Assembly (NCBI GenBank): GCA_947442105.1
Contig: CANEVH010000009.1
Location: 1 to 64,000 of the forward strand
DNA from: Comamonadaceae bacterium
GTDB taxonomy: Bacteria; Pseudomonadota; Gammaproteobacteria; Burkholderiales; Burkholderiaceae_C
DNA: 64,000 nt
Direction: 5' to 3'
The position numbers were made by a program, and so were the translations under genes. Of this stretch, positions 1 through 11,651 are shown piece after piece; within the stretch, counting starts at the first letter, position 1, and each line of letters begins with the position of its first letter. Under the pieces are notes generated by a model that saw nothing but the letters and a program-made list of their open reading frames with translations, ran no database searches and was not told the origin of the DNA.

Positions 1-1
1 A

Positions 2-3000
2 ACCTGCATGGGTGAGAGTTTTGCCAGCCGTGTTGCGGGGAGTTTGCTCAACGCTATTGGCATGCCTGAACTGGTATCGACTACGCAAGCAGACTATGAG
101 GCGCTGGCGAGTGACTTGGCCCTGAACCCCGCAAAGCTTGCGGCTTTGAAGGCCAAGCTAGAAAAAAATAGACTCACTACGCCCTTGTTTGACACGCCCC
201 GGTTTACCAAACACCTTGAGGCGGCTTATACGCAGGTATACCAGCGGTACAGAGATGATTTGCCACCGGAGCATGTGTATGTAGGCAGGTTTGGTACAAC
301 AGTTGATACTGTAGAAAACACTGGCGAAATTGAAGCATTGTTTCAGCAAGGTTTTGCGTTGCATCAGCAAGGCAAGCTAAGCGAAGCAAGCTCGGTTTAT
401 GAAAAAGTGCTAAGCATAAATTCAAAGCACTTTCATGCGCTGAATATGGCGGGAGCTTTAGAGGCACAGCTTGGCAACTTTGAAGCGGCCATAAGCTATA
501 TTTCATGTGCCATTGATATTAATCCAAATCGTGCTTCGTCTTACTACAACCGAGGCGAGGCGCTTCGGAAGCTTAAGCAAGCAGAGGCCGCAATTGCCAG
601 TTACGAACAGGCAATTCAACTCAAACCAGATCATGCGGATGCCTATTTCAAGCGTGGGAATGTGCTACTAGAACTTAAACAAGCTGAAGCTGCACTTGCA
701 AGTTATGAGCAAGCAATTCAACTCCAGCCCGACTATGCCGAGGCATATAGTAATCGGGGCAATGCCCAGCGGGAACTTAAGCAGCTTGGAGCAGCGCTTG
801 CCAGCTTTGACAAGGCTATTCAACTCAAACCGGATTATTCAGATGCTTATAACAATCGAGGTAATGCACTCATAGAGTTAAAGCAACTTGAGGCAGCGCT
901 TGCCAGCTTTAACAAGGCTATTCAACTCAAGCCGGATTATTCAGATGCTTATAACAATCGAGGTAATGCACTCATAGAGCTAAAACAGCCTGGAGCAGCG
1001 CTTGCCAGCTATGAAGCAGCATTTAATTTAATGCCCGCGTCAGATTATCTTCTTGGGAAAATATTACATACAAAAATGTATTTGTGTGACTGGCGAAGTT
1101 TTGAAGATGGCGTAAATGACCTATCGGAAAAATTAAAAAATAATCTAGCGGTATCCACAAGTTTCCCTACACTTGGATTGACCGATTCCTTAGCAACGCA
1201 TCACCAAGTGGCCTTTATCTGGTCAAAAGACAAGCACCCCATAAATTCCGCGCTTGGTAGTTTATTAAAATCTGCACTCAAAGATAAAATCCGTATTGGA
1301 TACTACTCTGCTGATTTCTACAACCATGCGACTGCATATCTCATGGCCGAACTGTTTGAGCGGCATGACAAGTCCAAGTTCGAAGTCATTGGATTCTCAT
1401 TCGGACCGTCAGTGCAAGACGCGATGCGACAAAGGCTTGAAGCAGCATTTAGCCAATTCATAGATGTGCGATTGCAGTCCGACAAAGACGTAGCCCAGCT
1501 CTCTAGAAACATGGGCATAGACATCGCAGTTGACTTAAAAGGCCATACCGGCGACGCGAGGCCAGGAATTTTTTCCTACCGTGCAGCACCCATCCAAATC
1601 AGTTACCTCGGCTACCCCGGAACCATGGCCGCTGAGTACATAGACTACTTGATCGCAGACTCTACGTTGGTGCCAGTAGAGAGCCAAAAGCACTATTCCG
1701 AAAAAATTATCTATCTGCCAGACAGCTACCAAGTCAATGACAGGCAGCGCGTCATTGCCGACACTGTATACAGCCGCGAAACGCTGGGCTTACCCCATGA
1801 AGGCTTTGTATTTTGCTCCTTTAACAACAACTACAAAATTACCCCGCCAACCTTTGACGGCTGGATGCGCATTCTGCACGCTGTGCCAGGCAGTGTTTTG
1901 TGGCTGTTGGAGGACAACGCCACGGCGGCTATCAATTTGCGCAAAGAGGCCCAAGCCCGAGGCATAGATTCCCAGCGCTTGGTATTTGCCAAGCGAATGG
2001 ACCTGCCAGAGCATTTGGCCCGGCACCGCGCGGCAGACTTGTTCATAGACACACTGCCTTGCAACGCACACACCACGGCCAGCGATGCTTTATGGGCAGG
2101 CTTGCCACTGCTGACCTGCATGGGTGAGAGTTTTGCCAGCCGTGTTGCAGGCAGTTTGCTCAACGCCGTCGGGTTGTCTGAACTGGTAACTACGACGCAA
2201 GCAGACTATGAGGCGCTGGCGATTGATTTGGCCCTGAACCCTGCAAAGATTGCGGCCTTGAAGGCCAAGCTGGAGGAGAACAGACTTACCACGCCCTTGT
2301 TTGACACGCCCCGGTTTACTAAACATCTTGAGGCGGCTTATGCGCAGGTATACCAGCGGTATAGGGATGATTTACCGCCGGAGCATGTGTATGTTAAATC
2401 TGGAACAGAGCTTATGAAATATTCAATAGTACAGGATGATGAAAAAAAAGAAGTTCAGCACAATAGTATGCCCGAGCGGGTTATGTACGCTTGCTGCCCG
2501 TTGTGCGAGTCTGCGAACATTGGAGAATTAACTATAGGTGATTGCTCAAAGCACCCTTTGTACAACCCTAAGATTAACCCGAAAATGCACTGGAAGAAGT
2601 GTTCGGATTGCTTGCATGTATTTACCAATGGTTTCTTTACAGAGGAAATATGTGAAATAGTTTTCGGAAATTCGCATCAAAATCAGGTAGTAGGGAACCA
2701 GATTGAGCAAAGCCGGGCTGTGTCTGCGCGAATGATTGAAAAGGTGCTTCCATTTGCATCTGAGGGTGTTTGGTTGGATGTTGGCTTTGGCAATGCTTCT
2801 TTGCTTTTTACTGCGCAGGAGTTCGGATTTACACCTGTTGGTATCGATTTGCGGAAAGAAAATGTGCACGCTTTGCGCGCGCTAAACGTTGAGTCGCATT
2901 GTGTTGACCTGTCTGAGTTAAAACTGAATGAGGCGTGTTCCGTCATCAGTATGGCAGATGTTTTAGAGCATATGCCTTTTCCTAAAGACGGACTTGTTTC

Positions 3001-3283
3001 GGCAAACAAGTTGCTGGCCAATGGCGGCGTTTTGTTGGTGTCTATGCCAAATACAGAGAATATAGTTTGGAGCTCACTCACTGCGAGCAACTCCAACCCC
3101 TATTGGGGGGAGTTAGAGCATTACCACAACTTTAGCCGCACTCGTTTGTACCAGTTATTGGATGAGCATGGGTTCAAGGTAATGCGGTATGGAATAAGCG
3201 AGCGCTACCGCGTGTGTATGGAGGTGGTCGCAGTCAAGGTACGCGATATTCACCAGAATTTGGTCGGCAGCGGGAAATATTGA
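2..3283 (+). CDS. TPR / GT41 (O-GlcNAc transferase-like) protein fused to a SAM methyltransferase, 5' partial
   Basis: The reading frame is open to the window's left edge. The first ATG (8) is an internal Met, because the same residues sit mid-domain near residue 705, so the true start lies upstream. Numbered from position 8: residues 1-92 are the tail of a first GT41 domain; about 107-344 are seven 34-residue TPRs; about 425-795 are a complete GT41 domain with the family pattern GHTGDARPGIFSYRAAPIQ; about 829-872 hold a Cys pair cluster (CCPLC, CSDC); and about 920-1060 are a class I SAM methyltransferase (LDVGFGNAS, ADVLEHMP). GT41 enzymes transfer sugars to proteins, and TPRs recognise acceptors. 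A role in glycosylating surface or flagellar proteins is inference. The gene is clearly A+T richer than the neighbours to its right, which suggests transfer. Confidence 0.85.
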   Translation, partial: TCMGESFASRVAGSLLNAIGMPELVSTTQADYEALASDLALNPAKLAALKAKLEKNRLTTPLFDTPRFTKHLEAAYTQVYQRYRDDLPPEHVYVGRFGTTVDTVENTGEIEALFQQGFALHQQGKLSEASSVYEKVLSINSKHFHALNMAGALEAQLGNFEAAISYISCAIDINPNRASSYYNRGEALRKLKQAEAAIASYEQAIQLKPDHADAYFKRGNVLLELKQAEAALASYEQAIQLQPDYAEAYSNRGNAQRELKQLGAALASFDKAIQLKPDYSDAYNNRGNALIELKQLEAALASFNKAIQLKPDYSDAYNNRGNALIELKQPGAALASYEAAFNLMPASDYLLGKILHTKMYLCDWRSFEDGVNDLSEKLKNNLAVSTSFPTLGLTDSLATHHQVAFIWSKDKHPINSALGSLLKSALKDKIRIGYYSADFYNHATAYLMAELFERHDKSKFEVIGFSFGPSVQDAMRQRLEAAFSQFIDVRLQSDKDVAQLSRNMGIDIAVDLKGHTGDARPGIFSYRAAPIQISYLGYPGTMAAEYIDYLIADSTLVPVESQKHYSEKIIYLPDSYQVNDRQRVIADTVYSRETLGLPHEGFVFCSFNNNYKITPPTFDGWMRILHAVPGSVLWLLEDNATAAINLRKEAQARGIDSQRLVFAKRMDLPEHLARHRAADLFIDTLPCNAHTTASDALWAGLPLLTCMGESFASRVAGSLLNAVGLSELVTTTQADYEALAIDLALNPAKIAALKAKLEENRLTTPLFDTPRFTKHLEAAYAQVYQRYRDDLPPEHVYVKSGTELMKYSIVQDDEKKEVQHNSMPERVMYACCPLCESANIGELTIGDCSKHPLYNPKINPKMHWKKCSDCLHVFTNGFFTEEICEIVFGNSHQNQVVGNQIEQSRAVSARMIEKVLPFASEGVWLDVGFGNASLLFTAQEFGFTPVGIDLRKENVHALRALNVESHCVDLSELKLNEACSVISMADVLEHMPFPKDGLVSANKLLANGGVLLVSMPNTENIVWSSLTASNSNPYWGELEHYHNFSRTRLYQLLDEHGFKVMRYGISERYRVCMEVVAVKVRDIHQNLVGSGKY
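5..290 (+). repeat. Direct repeat copy 1 (GT41 domain 3' part)
   Basis: This stretch is repeated in the same frame at 2110-2395. The two encoded 92-residue segments differ at only eight positions. It is an internal module duplication within one gene. Confidence 0.9.
2110..2395 (+). repeat. Direct repeat copy 2 (GT41 domain 3' part)
   Basis: Second copy of the segment at 5-290, about 2.1 kb downstream in the same orientation and frame. It closes the complete GT41 domain just before the methyltransferase part. Recombination between the copies would remove one TPR-GT41 module without breaking the frame. Confidence 0.9.
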
Positions 3284-3363
3284 GCCAAATGCTAGAGTCT
3301 TCGACCACGTTAACCAGAACTTTGTTGAATGCGCAAAGGTCGATCACCGTGGCCGAAAGCCCG

Positions 3364-3687
3364 CTACTTCAACCCCAACACCCAAGCCACCAGCCGCTTA
3401 GATTCCTCTGGCGACACCTGCGCGTTGGCCGGCATGTAGACCACGCCCCAGGCGCCGTTGCCGCCTTGGCGCACTTTGAGCGCTAAGCGTTCTAAGGCTG
3501 CGGGGTCGTTACGGTATTTGTCGGCCACCGCCTTGAAGGCCGGACCGACCACTTTTTTCTCAATGGCGTGGCAGGCCAGGCAGTTTTTCGACTTAGCAAA
3601 AGCGGCCTCGGCTGCTGCGTCCGCCCAGGCTGGTAGTCCGAGCAGCAGCGCAGCGCACGCGATTGCCAAGCGGGCGGCAGTTTGCAT
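3364..3687 (-). CDS. Small class I cytochrome c (c-551/c-552 type)
   Basis: This 107-residue protein has a Sec signal peptide of about 24 residues ending in PAWADA. A single haem-binding motif CLACH is followed by GPAFKAVADKY and a Met axial-ligand segment VYMPANAQVS, the standard layout of monohaem periplasmic cytochromes of roughly 80-100 mature residues. It probably shuttles electrons in the periplasm. The start at 3687 was chosen because it places the signal peptide at the N terminus; longer in-frame starts run into ilvD. It lies 13 nt downstream of ilvD on the same strand, so co-transcription is possible, though no functional link is evident. Confidence 0.88.
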   Translation of the reverse strand: MQTAARLAIACAALLLGLPAWADAAAEAAFAKSKNCLACHAIEKKVVGPAFKAVADKYRNDPAALERLALKVRQGGNGAWGVVYMPANAQVSPEESKRLVAWVLGLK

Positions 3688-3700
3688 AACGGACGCCAAT

Positions 3701-5404
3701 TTAGTAGTTGTCCAGCACCGCGCCCTTGCTGGCGGTGGATGCGTTGAAGGCAAACTTGGCCTGCACACCGCGCGTGTAGCGGGGCGCGGGCGCGGTCCAG
3801 GCGGCGCGGCGGTTGGCGATTTCGGCGTCGGGCACGTTGAGTTGCAGCAGCAGTGCGTGTGAGTCAATGGTGATGGAATCGCCCTCGTGGATGAGCGCGA
3901 TGGTGCCCCCGGCTGCCGCCTCGGGCGCCACGTGGCCCACCACCATGCCCCAAGTGCCGCCGGAGAAGCGGCCGTCGGTGATCAGGCCCACGCTTTCGCC
4001 CAGACCCGCGCCAATCAGCGCGCCGGTGGGTGCCAGCATTTCCGGCATGCCGGGGCCGCCTTTGGGGCCCAAATAGCGCAGCACCATCACGTCGCCCGCC
4101 ACAATCTTGCCGGCCAAAATGGCTTGCAGGGCCGATTGTTCGTCTTCAAACACGCGGGCCGGGCCGGTCATTACTGGCTTTTTCAGGCCGGTGATTTTGG
4201 CCACCGCGCCTTCGGGGGACAGGTTGCCTTTTAGGATAGCCAGGTGGCCCTGGGCGTACATGGGTTTATCGATAGGGCGAATCACGTCCTGGTCGGCGCG
4301 CGGCACGTCAGGAATGTCTTTGAGTGACTCGGCAATCGTCTGGCCGGTGATGGTGATGCAGTCGCCGTGCAGCAAGCCTGCGGCCAACAGGGTTTTCATG
4401 ACCTGGGGGATGCCGCCGGCCTGGTGCAAGTCCACCGCCAGGTACTTGCCGCTGGGCTTGAGGTCGCACAGCACCGGGGTTTTGACGCGCACGCGCTCAA
4501 AGTCGTCAATCGTCCATTCCACGTCCGCCGCGTGGGCGATGGCCAAGAAGTGCAGCACCGCGTTGGTGGAGCCGCCGGTGGCCATGATGACGGCTACGGC
4601 GTTTTCAATCGACTTGCGGGTGACGATGTCGCGCGGTTTGAGGTCGTTTTTGATGGCTTCGATCAGCACTTTGGCCGATTCCTTGGCCGAATTCATTTTT
4701 TCGTCGTGCGGGTTGGCCATGGTGCTGGAGTAGGGCAGGGACATGCCCAAGGCCTCGAACGCGCTGGACATGGTGTTGGCCGTGTACATGCCGCCGCAGG
4801 AGCCGGGGCCGGGAATGGCGCGCTGCTCGATCTCGTGCAGGTCAAAGTCGCTTAAGTTGCCTGCGGCGTTTTGGCCGACCGCCTCAAACACGCTGACGAT
4901 GTTGAGGTCTTTGCCCTGGTAGCGGCCCGGCAGGATGGTGCCGCCGTACACATAAATGGCCGGCACGTTGGCGCGCAGCATGCCCATCATGCCGCCGGGC
5001 ATGTTTTTGTCGCAACCGCCCACCACCACCACGCCGTCCATCCACTGGCCTTGCACGCAGGTCTCAATGCAGTCCGAGATGACCTCGCGGCTCACCAGGC
5101 TGTATTTCATGCCCTCGGTGCCCATGGCCATGCCGTCCGAGATGGTGGGCGTGCCAAATACCTGGGCGTTACCGCCGGCTTCTTCGATGCCGGCAATGAC
5201 CGCGTCGGCCAGCTTTTGCAGGCCGCTGTTGCAGGGGGTGATGGTGCTGTGGCCGTTGGCCACGCCGACCATGGGTTTTTTAAAGTCCGATTCCTCGTAG
5301 CCCATGGCGTAGTACATGGACCGGTTGGGCGCGCGCGATTTGCCTTCGGTGATGTTGGCGCTGCGGCGGTTGATGGGCAAGAGGGGGATGATTTTTTCGG
5401 ACAT
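3701..5404 (-). CDS. ilvD: Dihydroxy-acid dehydratase
   Basis: IlvD converts 2,3-dihydroxy-isovalerate or -methylvalerate to the 2-oxo acids, the third common step of valine and isoleucine synthesis, in the cytoplasm. The 567-residue product has the three cluster cysteines in family context: C58 (STITPCN), C131 ([10 protein letters not shown]) and C203 ([12 protein letters not shown]). It also has the C-terminal pattern TDGRFSGG. The three-Cys arrangement and length fit the shorter IlvD/Edd type. The ATG at 5404 begins [21 protein letters not shown], with the conserved N terminus close behind; an upstream in-frame ATG would add a low-complexity tail. The gene is divergent from exbB. Confidence 0.96.
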   Translation of the reverse strand: MSEKIIPLLPINRRSANITEGKSRAPNRSMYYAMGYEESDFKKPMVGVANGHSTITPCNSGLQKLADAVIAGIEEAGGNAQVFGTPTISDGMAMGTEGMKYSLVSREVISDCIETCVQGQWMDGVVVVGGCDKNMPGGMMGMLRANVPAIYVYGGTILPGRYQGKDLNIVSVFEAVGQNAAGNLSDFDLHEIEQRAIPGPGSCGGMYTANTMSSAFEALGMSLPYSSTMANPHDEKMNSAKESAKVLIEAIKNDLKPRDIVTRKSIENAVAVIMATGGSTNAVLHFLAIAHAADVEWTIDDFERVRVKTPVLCDLKPSGKYLAVDLHQAGGIPQVMKTLLAAGLLHGDCITITGQTIAESLKDIPDVPRADQDVIRPIDKPMYAQGHLAILKGNLSPEGAVAKITGLKKPVMTGPARVFEDEQSALQAILAGKIVAGDVMVLRYLGPKGGPGMPEMLAPTGALIGAGLGESVGLITDGRFSGGTWGMVVGHVAPEAAAGGTIALIHEGDSITIDSHALLLQLNVPDAEIANRRAAWTAPAPRYTRGVQAKFAFNASTASKGAVLDNY

Positions 5405-5600
5405 GGGGCTTGGGGTGGGTGTGTGGGTCAGGCGCAAATTTTACGTCTGTACCGGCGGCGACGGCCTGTTGGTGGCGGCCTGGTATTTCGGCCTTTGGGT
5501 GGGCTTTTGTGAGGGCCTTGTGGAAGGCCTGACGCGCGCCGTCCTGATAATGGCGTCTTCGCCTCAACCATGCGCATCGCCCCAGAAAGCAAGCCACCTT

Positions 5601-6386
5601 ATGAAAAAGCGTATTCCTAAACACCTGTTCATTGCCCTGCATGCGGCGCTGCTGGCGCTGGGTGCAGCGACCGCCTGCGCCCAATCTGTTGCAGCAAGTG
5701 CGCCGGTAGCACTTGCGGCGGTGGCTGAATCTGCGGCCAACCCCTACGGGTTTGAGGCCCTGTGGAGCGGCTCCGACCTGGTGGCCAAGTTGGTGCTGCT
5801 TCTGCTGTTCATCATGAGCGCAGGCAGCTGGTACATCTTGGTCGTCAAAGTGCTTGAGCAATCCAAAATGGCCAAGCAAGCCCGCGCCGCCCAGGCCTTT
5901 TGGAGCGCCAATACGGTGGCTGATGGCGCCCAGGCGCTGGACGCCGACAGCCCGTTTCGCTTGTTGGCCGACGCCGCCCACAACGCGGTGCAAAAGCAAG
6001 AGGGCCTGATGGGCCACATTCCCGTCAACGACTGGTTGGCCATGGCCATACAGCGCGCGGTGGACCGCATCAACAGCAAGGCCCAGGGCGGCCTGGCATT
6101 TTTGGCGACCGTGGGCTCCATTTCTCCTTTTGTGGGCCTGTTTGGCACGGTATGGGGCATTTACCACGCGCTCACGGCCATCGGCATTTCGGGCCAAGCG
6201 TCCATCGACAAAGTGGCAGGCCCCGTGGGCGAGGCGCTGATCATGACCGCCATAGGCCTGGCCGTGGCCGTGCCTGCGGTGCTGGCCTACAACTGGTTGG
6301 TGCGGCGCAATAAGGCGGTGATGGACGAGGTGCGCGCTTTTGGCAGCGACCTGCACGCGGTGGTGCTGGGCACCATCAAGGCTTAA
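5601..6386 (+). CDS. exbB: MotA/TolQ/ExbB family proton channel (ExbB)
   Basis: First gene of a TonB energising operon. The 261-residue protein begins with a signal-like segment (about 1-28, MKKRIPKHLFIALHAALL) and a short Ala-rich stretch. Three membrane segments follow: about 59-83, then two after a cytoplasmic loop, including GSISPFVGLFGTVWGIYHA and a C-terminal AIGLAVAVPAVLAYNW. These are the ExbB/TolQ hallmarks. ExbB forms the inner-membrane pentamer that, with ExbD, converts proton flow into TonB movement. The start at 5601 gives the N-terminal hydrophobic segment; longer in-frame ORFs overlap ilvD. Only 8 nt separate it from the first exbD. Confidence 0.94.
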   Translation: MKKRIPKHLFIALHAALLALGAATACAQSVAASAPVALAAVAESAANPYGFEALWSGSDLVAKLVLLLLFIMSAGSWYILVVKVLEQSKMAKQARAAQAFWSANTVADGAQALDADSPFRLLADAAHNAVQKQEGLMGHIPVNDWLAMAIQRAVDRINSKAQGGLAFLATVGSISPFVGLFGTVWGIYHALTAIGISGQASIDKVAGPVGEALIMTAIGLAVAVPAVLAYNWLVRRNKAVMDEVRAFGSDLHAVVLGTIKA

Positions 6387-6394
6387 ATCCTGCC

Positions 6395-6823
6395 ATGGCC
6401 CTGCAAATAGGCTCCAGCGCCGATGGCGATGACGCCGTCATTGCCACCATCAACACCACGCCCTTGGTGGACGTGATGCTGGTGCTGCTAATCATCTTCC
6501 TGATCACCATTCCGGTGGTTACCACCTCGATTCCCGTGGTGCTGCCCAAAGAACGGGTGGACGTGCGCGAGACCCAGCCCGAGAACATCATCATCTCGGT
6601 GGACAAAGACAGCAATGTCTATTGGTACGACAGCCGCGTCAGCAGCGTGGATGCCTTGGTCGAGAAACTCAAAAAGGTGGCAACCATGAAGCCCCAGCCC
6701 GAAGTGCAGGTGCGCGGCGACATGGCGGCGCGTTATGAGGGCGTAGGCAAGGTCTTGCTGGCCTGCCAGCGCGCTGGCATCGCCAAGGTCGCCTTCATCA
6801 CCGAACCCCCGGCGCTGAACTGA
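6395..6823 (+). CDS. exbD: ExbD/TolR family biopolymer transport protein (first copy)
   Basis: A 142-residue protein with a short cytoplasmic N terminus, one membrane helix after INTTPLVDVMLV (with the conserved proton-path aspartate at about residue 26), and a periplasmic domain. This is the normal ExbD size and layout. It lies between exbB and a second exbD in one run of closely spaced genes. The two ExbD proteins differ clearly outside the membrane motif, so they are probably both used, perhaps as a mixed stator. Which one pairs with this TonB cannot be told from sequence. Confidence 0.93.
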   Translation: MALQIGSSADGDDAVIATINTTPLVDVMLVLLIIFLITIPVVTTSIPVVLPKERVDVRETQPENIIISVDKDSNVYWYDSRVSSVDALVEKLKKVATMKPQPEVQVRGDMAARYEGVGKVLLACQRAGIAKVAFITEPPALN

Positions 6824-6858
6824 GCGCTGTGGCTCGAATATCAAAAAACAAGGCACCC

Positions 6859-7287
6859 ATGGCCATCAACCTAAGAAACATCAGCGGCTCGGACGAGCCA
6901 GAGCTGATGATGGACATCAACACCACGCCGCTGATTGACGTGATGCTGGTGCTCTTGGTCATGCTGATCATCACCATTCCCATCCAGCTGCATTCGGTGA
7001 ACCTGGAAATGCCGGTCGGTGCCCCGCCGACCACGCAGGCCAAGCCCGAAAAAATCCAGATCGACATTGACGCCAAGAGCGTCATCTATTGGCAGGGCGT
7101 GGCACTTTCAGCCGAGGCTTTGGACGAAAAAATGAAGGCCATCAGCCAACAAGGCACGCAACCAGAGGTGCACATCCGCCCCCACAAGAACGCGCGCTAT
7201 GCGGTGTTTGCCAACGTGCTGGCCAGCACCCGCCGGGTGGGCCTGAGCAAAATTGCCGTGATTGGCGCGGAGCAGTTTGTCCAATGA
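6859..7287 (+). CDS. exbD: ExbD/TolR family biopolymer transport protein (second copy)
   Basis: Also 142 residues, with MDINTTPLIDVMLVLLVMLIITIP carried as the membrane motif and its aspartate at about residue 27. The ATG at 6859 is preferred to an in-frame GTG at 6829: it gives the same length as its paralogue and has an AAGG just upstream. The stop codon overlaps the ATG of tonB (ATGA), so the two are translationally coupled. Tandem exbD pairs are common in xanthomonad and burkholderial TonB operons. Confidence 0.92.
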   Translation: MAINLRNISGSDEPELMMDINTTPLIDVMLVLLVMLIITIPIQLHSVNLEMPVGAPPTTQAKPEKIQIDIDAKSVIYWQGVALSAEALDEKMKAISQQGTQPEVHIRPHKNARYAVFANVLASTRRVGLSKIAVIGAEQFVQ

Positions 7288-7958
7288 ACACCTTGCTGGG
7301 GCTGTCCCACTACGGCAAGCCCGACCCGGCCAGCCGCGTAAAAGGCATTGTGGTCGTGGTGGCGCTGCACGTGCTGATTGGCTACGCGCTGGTCTCCGGA
7401 ATGGCGCGCGAGGGCTTGGACCTGGTCAAAAAACCGCTCGAAGCGGTGGTGATTCAGGAGGTGATGATTCCTCCCCCGCCGCCCCCGCCTTTACCCAAAA
7501 AAGTGGAACTAATCAAAGAGCCGCCCAAGGTGCAGGCCCCTGCGCTACCCTTTGTGCCGCCCCCGGATGTACCACCGCCGGTAACCAGTACTGCGCCGGT
7601 CATTGCTGCCACACCAACGCCGCCGCCAGCGCCGACGGTGATTGCGCCGCCCCCGCCGCCAGCCTCGCCTGGCCCAGTAGCGACACCGGCCTTACCTGCC
7701 GCCAAGAGCTTAGCCATTGGGGTGGCCTGTCCCACCCAAGTCAAGCCCGATATGCCGCGCAGAGCGTTCCAAGACGGCACCGAGGGGGTAGTAAAGGCGC
7801 AAATTTTGATCAGAAACGGCGTGGTGCAGGAAGTCACTATCCTGTCGGGGCCACGCGTGTTTCATGCAGCGGTCAAGAGTGCGATTCAGCAATACAAGTG
7901 CGTGGCTGACGGACCCGAAGTGCTAGCCACTCAGGAGTTCAGCTTCAAGCTGGATTGA
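7284..7958 (+). CDS. tonB: TonB energy transducer
   Basis: The 224-residue protein has one N-terminal membrane helix (about 20-40), a long Pro-rich and Pro-Lys spacer (about 60-145: IPPPPPPPLPKK, then TPPPAPTVIAPPPPP) and a C-terminal TonB domain of about 80 residues (GTEGVVKAQILIRNGVVQEV, then AIQQYKC). It spans the periplasm and energises outer-membrane receptors for siderophores, cobalamin or sugars. The start overlaps the exbD stop by 4 nt. No TonB-dependent receptor or Fur-type gene lies next to it, so the substrate is unknown. It converges with trxB. Confidence 0.93.
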   Translation: MNTLLGLSHYGKPDPASRVKGIVVVVALHVLIGYALVSGMAREGLDLVKKPLEAVVIQEVMIPPPPPPPLPKKVELIKEPPKVQAPALPFVPPPDVPPPVTSTAPVIAATPTPPPAPTVIAPPPPPASPGPVATPALPAAKSLAIGVACPTQVKPDMPRRAFQDGTEGVVKAQILIRNGVVQEVTILSGPRVFHAAVKSAIQQYKCVADGPEVLATQEFSFKLD

Positions 7959-7960
7959 CC

Positions 7961-7979
7961 CCGGCGCTTGGCGCGCCGG
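7961..7979 (+). terminator. Possible hairpin between convergent tonB and trxB
   Basis: CCGGCGC and GCGCCGG form a 7-bp stem with a 5-nt loop, two bases after the tonB stop. There is no clear T run on either strand, so it is at best a weak terminator or a 3'-end stabiliser. Confidence 0.35.
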
Positions 7980-7990
7980 TGCATGGTCCT

Positions 7991-9242
<1,252 letters not shown>

Positions 9243-11627
9243 ATGACCTATTCGCTGCACACCTTAAACAACCCGTCTTACGACCCGCCCGCCGCGCCCA
9301 CAGGCTGGGTGCGCTTTGCGAATGAAGCTGCCATTGTGCTGGGCTTTTTGGTGCTGGCGTTCACCGGCTTGGCGCTGCTGGGTTACTCCCCGCAAGATGC
9401 GGCCTGGACCACCTCGGGCACCGGCGCGGCACCGCTGAACCCTGCCGGGCGCCTGGGTGCCCTGGTCGCTGACTGGGGCTATTTTTTGTTGGGTTATTCC
9501 GTGTGGTGGCTGCTGGCGGTGGGGGTTCGCGCCTGGGTGGCATTAGTGGCGCTGCGCTGGGGTGGGGCACCGGAGCGCGCCTTCGCGCAAGGCGCAGAAC
9601 ACGCTGCACCATCCCGCTGGCCTGGTGTGCGCGTGCTGTTTTGGCTGGGCTTGGTGCTGCTGCTGTGTTCCAGCGCCACGCTGGAATGGAGCCGCCTGTA
9701 CCGGCTAGAGGCGCATTTGCCCGGCCACAGCGGCGGCGTGCTGGGGTATTTGGTGGGGGCGCAAAGCGTGCGCTGGCTGGGTTTTCCTGGCGCGGGTTTG
9801 CTGGCCATTGCGCTGGGCGTGTTGGGCGCGGGCTGGGCGTTTCGGTTTTCTTGGTTGCGGACGTCCGAAGCTCTGGGCGCCTGGATAGTTGGCCGCTGGG
9901 ACGCGCTGCGTGCGCGCCGCGAGATGGCCCAAGACATGGAATTGGGGCAAAAAGCCGCGCGTGAGCGCGAAGTACCGTTTACCGAACCTTTGATGGAGGT
10001 CGCGCCGGGCACCCCGGCCGAGGTGGTCGCAGCACCCACCCCCGTGCCCGAGCCCCGCGTGCTGCTCGAACCCCGCGCGGTGGAGTTGCCCCCCAGCACA
10101 CGGGTGGCCAAAGAGCGCCAAAAACCCCTGTTTGCCGATATGCCCGACAGCAAGTTGCCCCAGGTAGCACTGCTGGACGACGCGCTCTTGCGCCAAGAAA
10201 CCGTGTCGCCGGAGACGCTGGAGATGACCAGCCGCATGATCGAGAAAAAGCTCAAGGACTTCGGCGTGGAAGTGCGCGTGGTGCTGGCCCAACCGGGGCC
10301 GGTGATTACCCGCTACGAGATTGAGCCCGCCACCGGCGTCAAAGGCTCGCAGATTGTGGGCCTGGCCAAAGACCTCGCGCGCTCTTTAAGCCTGGTGTCC
10401 ATCCGCGTGGTGGAGACGATTCCGGGCAAAAACTACATGGCGCTGGAGTTGCCCAACGCCAAACGCCAGTCCATTCGCCTGTCCGAGATATTGGGCTCGC
10501 AGGTCTACAACGACGCCAAGTCCTTGCTCACCATGGGTTTGGGCAAGGACATTATTGGCAAGCCCATCGTCGCCGACCTGGCCAAAATGCCCCACGTGCT
10601 GGTGGCCGGTACCACGGGTTCGGGCAAGTCGGTGGGTATCAACGCCATGATTTTGAGCCTCTTGTACAAGGCCGAGGCGCGCGATGTGCGCCTCTTAATG
10701 ATCGACCCCAAGATGCTGGAGATGAGCGTCTACGAAGGTATTCCCCACCTGCTGGCCCCCGTGGTGACCGATATGCGCCAGGCCGCCCACGGCCTGAACT
10801 GGTGCGTGGCCGAGATGGACAAGCGCTACAAGCTGATGAGCAAAATGGGCGTGCGCAACCTGGCCGGCTTTAACGCCAAGCTGGACGAAGCCACGGCCAA
10901 CGGAACCTTCATCTACAACCCGTTTAGCCTCACACCCGAAGACCCCGAGCCGCTGCAGCGCCTGCCCCACATCGTGGTGGTGATTGACGAGCTGGCCGAC
11001 CTGATGATGGTGGTGGGCAAAAAGATCGAAGAGCTGATCGCCCGTCTGGCACAAAAAGCGCGCGCCGCCGGTATCCATTTGATTTTGGCTACCCAGCGCC
11101 CCAGCGTGGACGTGATCACCGGGCTGATCAAGGCCAACATCCCCACGCGCATTGCGTTTCAGGTGAGCAGCAAGATTGACAGCCGCACCATCCTGGACCA
11201 GATGGGCGCCGAGGCGCTCTTGGGCATGGGCGACATGCTGTACATGCCCAGCGGCACCGGCCTGCCGATTCGCGTGCACGGCGCCTTTGTGAGTGACGAA
11301 GAAGTGCACCGCGTGGTGAAGTACCTCAAAGAGCAGGGCGGCGAGCCCAATTACGTCGAAGGTCTGCTAGAAGGCGGCACCGCAGAAGGCGACGATGGCG
11401 ACGGCACCTTTGGCGACGCCAGCGGCGAGAAAGACGCGCTCTACGACCAGGCGGTAGAAGTGGTGCTGAAAAACCGCAAGGCCAGCATCTCCCTGGTGCA
11501 GCGCCACCTGAAAATTGGCTACAACCGCGCCGCGCGCTTGGTGGAAGACATGGAGAAAGCCGGCCTGGTCAGCGCCATGAGCGGCAGCGGCCAGCGGGAC
11601 ATTTTGGTCCCCGCGCGGGCTGAATGA
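9243..11627 (+). CDS. ftsK: DNA translocase FtsK
   Basis: FtsK pumps chromosome ends across the closing septum and activates XerCD at dif. The 794-residue protein has about four N-terminal membrane segments (to about residue 215) and a short linker. The RecA-like motor follows, with Walker A GTTGSGKS at 456-463 and Walker [12 protein letters not shown] near 578. The C-terminal gamma domain (about 735-794, [29 protein letters not shown]) reads KOPS sites. The linker is short compared with E. coli FtsK (over 1300 residues), as is usual in betaproteobacteria. The ATG at 9243 was preferred to 9138, which adds a non-conserved, non-membrane leader. lolA follows after 24 nt. Confidence 0.96.
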   Translation: MTYSLHTLNNPSYDPPAAPTGWVRFANEAAIVLGFLVLAFTGLALLGYSPQDAAWTTSGTGAAPLNPAGRLGALVADWGYFLLGYSVWWLLAVGVRAWVALVALRWGGAPERAFAQGAEHAAPSRWPGVRVLFWLGLVLLLCSSATLEWSRLYRLEAHLPGHSGGVLGYLVGAQSVRWLGFPGAGLLAIALGVLGAGWAFRFSWLRTSEALGAWIVGRWDALRARREMAQDMELGQKAAREREVPFTEPLMEVAPGTPAEVVAAPTPVPEPRVLLEPRAVELPPSTRVAKERQKPLFADMPDSKLPQVALLDDALLRQETVSPETLEMTSRMIEKKLKDFGVEVRVVLAQPGPVITRYEIEPATGVKGSQIVGLAKDLARSLSLVSIRVVETIPGKNYMALELPNAKRQSIRLSEILGSQVYNDAKSLLTMGLGKDIIGKPIVADLAKMPHVLVAGTTGSGKSVGINAMILSLLYKAEARDVRLLMIDPKMLEMSVYEGIPHLLAPVVTDMRQAAHGLNWCVAEMDKRYKLMSKMGVRNLAGFNAKLDEATANGTFIYNPFSLTPEDPEPLQRLPHIVVVIDELADLMMVVGKKIEELIARLAQKARAAGIHLILATQRPSVDVITGLIKANIPTRIAFQVSSKIDSRTILDQMGAEALLGMGDMLYMPSGTGLPIRVHGAFVSDEEVHRVVKYLKEQGGEPNYVEGLLEGGTAEGDDGDGTFGDASGEKDALYDQAVEVVLKNRKASISLVQRHLKIGYNRAARLVEDMEKAGLVSAMSGSGQRDILVPARAE

Positions 11628-11651
11628 CGCAAACGCAAGGATGAAAACAGC

